Shown here piece after piece: positions 63,006 through 64,000 of a stretch of 64,000 bases of DNA. Position 1 is the stretch's first letter. Every line of letters starts with the position of its first letter. The stretch lies in assembly GCA_019752635.1 (NCBI GenBank), contig JAIELX010000033.1, positions 124,001 to 188,000 on the forward strand. Reading direction: 5' to 3'. The DNA is from Candidatus Obscuribacterales bacterium. GTDB taxonomy: Bacteria > Cyanobacteriota > Vampirovibrionia > Obscuribacterales > Obscuribacteraceae. Made by a program: the position numbers and the translations under genes. Below the pieces are notes generated by a model. That model did no database searches. It was not told the origin of the DNA and was given only the letters and a program-made list of their open reading frames with translations.

Positions 63006-64000
63006 ATGGAACCATCCAGTACGGGCCGCACCAACAGAAAAGCTACGAATAGAAAGCGCAAAGTGGTGCAAGGAGCAAACAGCAAAGACGCGGAGCAAGA
63101 GCACCTGACGAATGCTGCAATGAATCAAGCCCTTGAACAACAGTTGATCCAACATGCGGAAAACAGCGTCCGCAAGTCACCAATTAAGTCCTCCGAAGCC
63201 AAGCTGCAGGCTGAAGACTTGCTCCGCATTAACACAAACCGCGGGCTAATTGAGCTGCTGCGTTCAAAACACATCAAGCTAAAAGATGTGATGGAATCGC
63301 TCAGATACGAAGAAGAACTCGTTGCTCTGCAAGTTGAATTGGTAAAGCTACAAAGATGGGTTCAAGAAAAAGGAAAACGGGTGTGCATTCTGTTCGAAGG
63401 TCGTGATGCCGCAGGGAAAGGTGGTGCCATTAGACGTTTCACAGAGCATCTCAATCCGCGTTCAATGCGAGTAGTAGCACTGCCTAAACCCAGCGAAGCA
63501 GAGAAGGGACAGTGGTACTTTCAGCGGTATAGCAAACAACTGCCCAATGCTGGTGAAATTGTATTCTTTGACCGCAGTTGGTACAACAGAGCTGTCGTCG
63601 AACCTGTAAACAACTTTTGCACAAATGACGAATACGACCGATTCATGCAGCAGGTAACCGAGTACGAGCACATGCTTTACGAAGACGGCATCATGATAAT
63701 CAAATTTTGGTTTTCAATTTCGCAAGAGGAACAACTTTCTCGATTTAACTCAAGAAAAGTCAATCCGCTCAAACAATGGAAGTTAAGCCCCATTGACGAC
63801 AAAGCTCAGGAACTATGGCATAAATACAGTCACTACAAAGAGCTTATGTTTAGCAAAACTCATACATCTTTCAGCCCCTGGATAATAGTTAAAGCCAACA
63901 ACAAAGAAAAAGCCAGATTAGAAAGCATCAGGTACGTGCTGAGTCAATTCGAATACGACGGAAAGGGCAACTGCAAAGGGCGTCCATATCCTGATCCGAA
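63006..64000 (+). CDS. ppk2: Polyphosphate kinase 2, 3' end cut by the window
   Basis: 331 residues visible. A basic, low-complexity N-terminus (~1-75) precedes the PPK2 domain: Walker A GRDAAGKGG at 132-140, the lid and Walker B region FDRSWYNRAVVEPV, EYEHMLYEDGIMIIKFWFSI, and WKLSPIDDKAQELWHKYSHY. PPK2 transfers phosphate between polyphosphate and nucleoside (di)phosphates, usually favouring GTP or ATP synthesis. The C-terminal FEYDGKGNCKGRPYPDP suggests only a few residues are missing. The start could also be TTG at 62997. Confidence 0.95.
   Translation, partial: MEPSSTGRTNRKATNRKRKVVQGANSKDAEQEHLTNAAMNQALEQQLIQHAENSVRKSPIKSSEAKLQAEDLLRINTNRGLIELLRSKHIKLKDVMESLRYEEELVALQVELVKLQRWVQEKGKRVCILFEGRDAAGKGGAIRRFTEHLNPRSMRVVALPKPSEAEKGQWYFQRYSKQLPNAGEIVFFDRSWYNRAVVEPVNNFCTNDEYDRFMQQVTEYEHMLYEDGIMIIKFWFSISQEEQLSRFNSRKVNPLKQWKLSPIDDKAQELWHKYSHYKELMFSKTHTSFSPWIIVKANNKEKARLESIRYVLSQFEYDGKGNCKGRPYPDP

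Noticed and set aside
1..64000. CRISPR array, prophage or plasmid origin
   Set aside because: No regularly spaced direct repeats, cas, phage structural or replication genes are present.

Overview
The window looks like chromosome from a free-living Gram-negative-type bacterium of moderate GC content. Lipoprotein signals, a TonB C-terminal-type domain, a Tat signal and an ABC-2 polysaccharide exporter imply a two-membrane envelope. Several features lean towards the cyanobacterial/Vampirovibrionia (Melainabacteria, e.g. Obscuribacter-like) neighbourhood: a membrane protein recalling a cyanobacterial/plastid family, a split ketosynthase/ACP pair of the PUFA/heterocyst-glycolipid type, many secreted TPR and orphan proteins, and a polyphosphate kinase 2. 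This placement is inference; no rRNA, tRNA or ribosomal gene is present to settle it.

Layout. 1-12 kb: a cut-off cytochrome P450, an esterase, and small exported proteins (TPR, PDZ, DUF2059, TonB_C+TPR). Decayed genes lie among them: a frameshifted ankyrin gene, a frameshifted and truncated 2OG-Fe(II) oxygenase, and a TPR fragment. A subtilase-like protein closes this block. 12.8-20 kb: a split ACP + ketosynthase pair, an M28 peptidase, a pseudo-receiver protein, a glycine-rich stress-type protein, a BON lipoprotein and a leucine-rich exported protein. 20-25.5 kb: an OPT transporter, a winged-helix-like membrane protein, a Tat-exported deaminase and a secreted orphan.

25.8-44.2 kb is a surface-polysaccharide locus. 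It has a CgeB-like and several other glycosyltransferases, two paralogous hexapeptide acyltransferases, a UDP-sugar 6-dehydrogenase, a Wzm/Wzt exporter, an FdtA-like sugar isomerase, an AsnB-type amidotransferase, three tandem SDRs resembling Bordetella WbmH-WbmG-WbmF, and a UDP-GlcNAc 2-epimerase. Overlapping start/stop codons tie many of these together. The content suggests an N-acetylated amino-uronic acid or uronamide polymer made in the cytoplasm and exported by the ABC pathway.

44.7-57 kb is an accessory region with the most unusual content. An 870-aa repeat protein starts with a double-glycine-type leader. It is followed by a protein whose C-terminus has the HExxH...ExFA(E/D)xF signature of anthrax-lethal-factor-like metallopeptidases. 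The pair is bracketed by a full-length and a truncated copy of a small lipoprotein gene. HtpX, a Yip1-like protein and a substrate-binding-protein/DUF4239 fusion lie alongside, together with duplicated fragments of local genes. 57-64 kb: a small cytochrome c, a membrane protein, a complete IS66 element with a perfect 8-bp target duplication, a low-molecular-weight protein-tyrosine phosphatase, an orphan protein, and a PPK2 cut by the window end. No CRISPR array, tRNA or rRNA was found.
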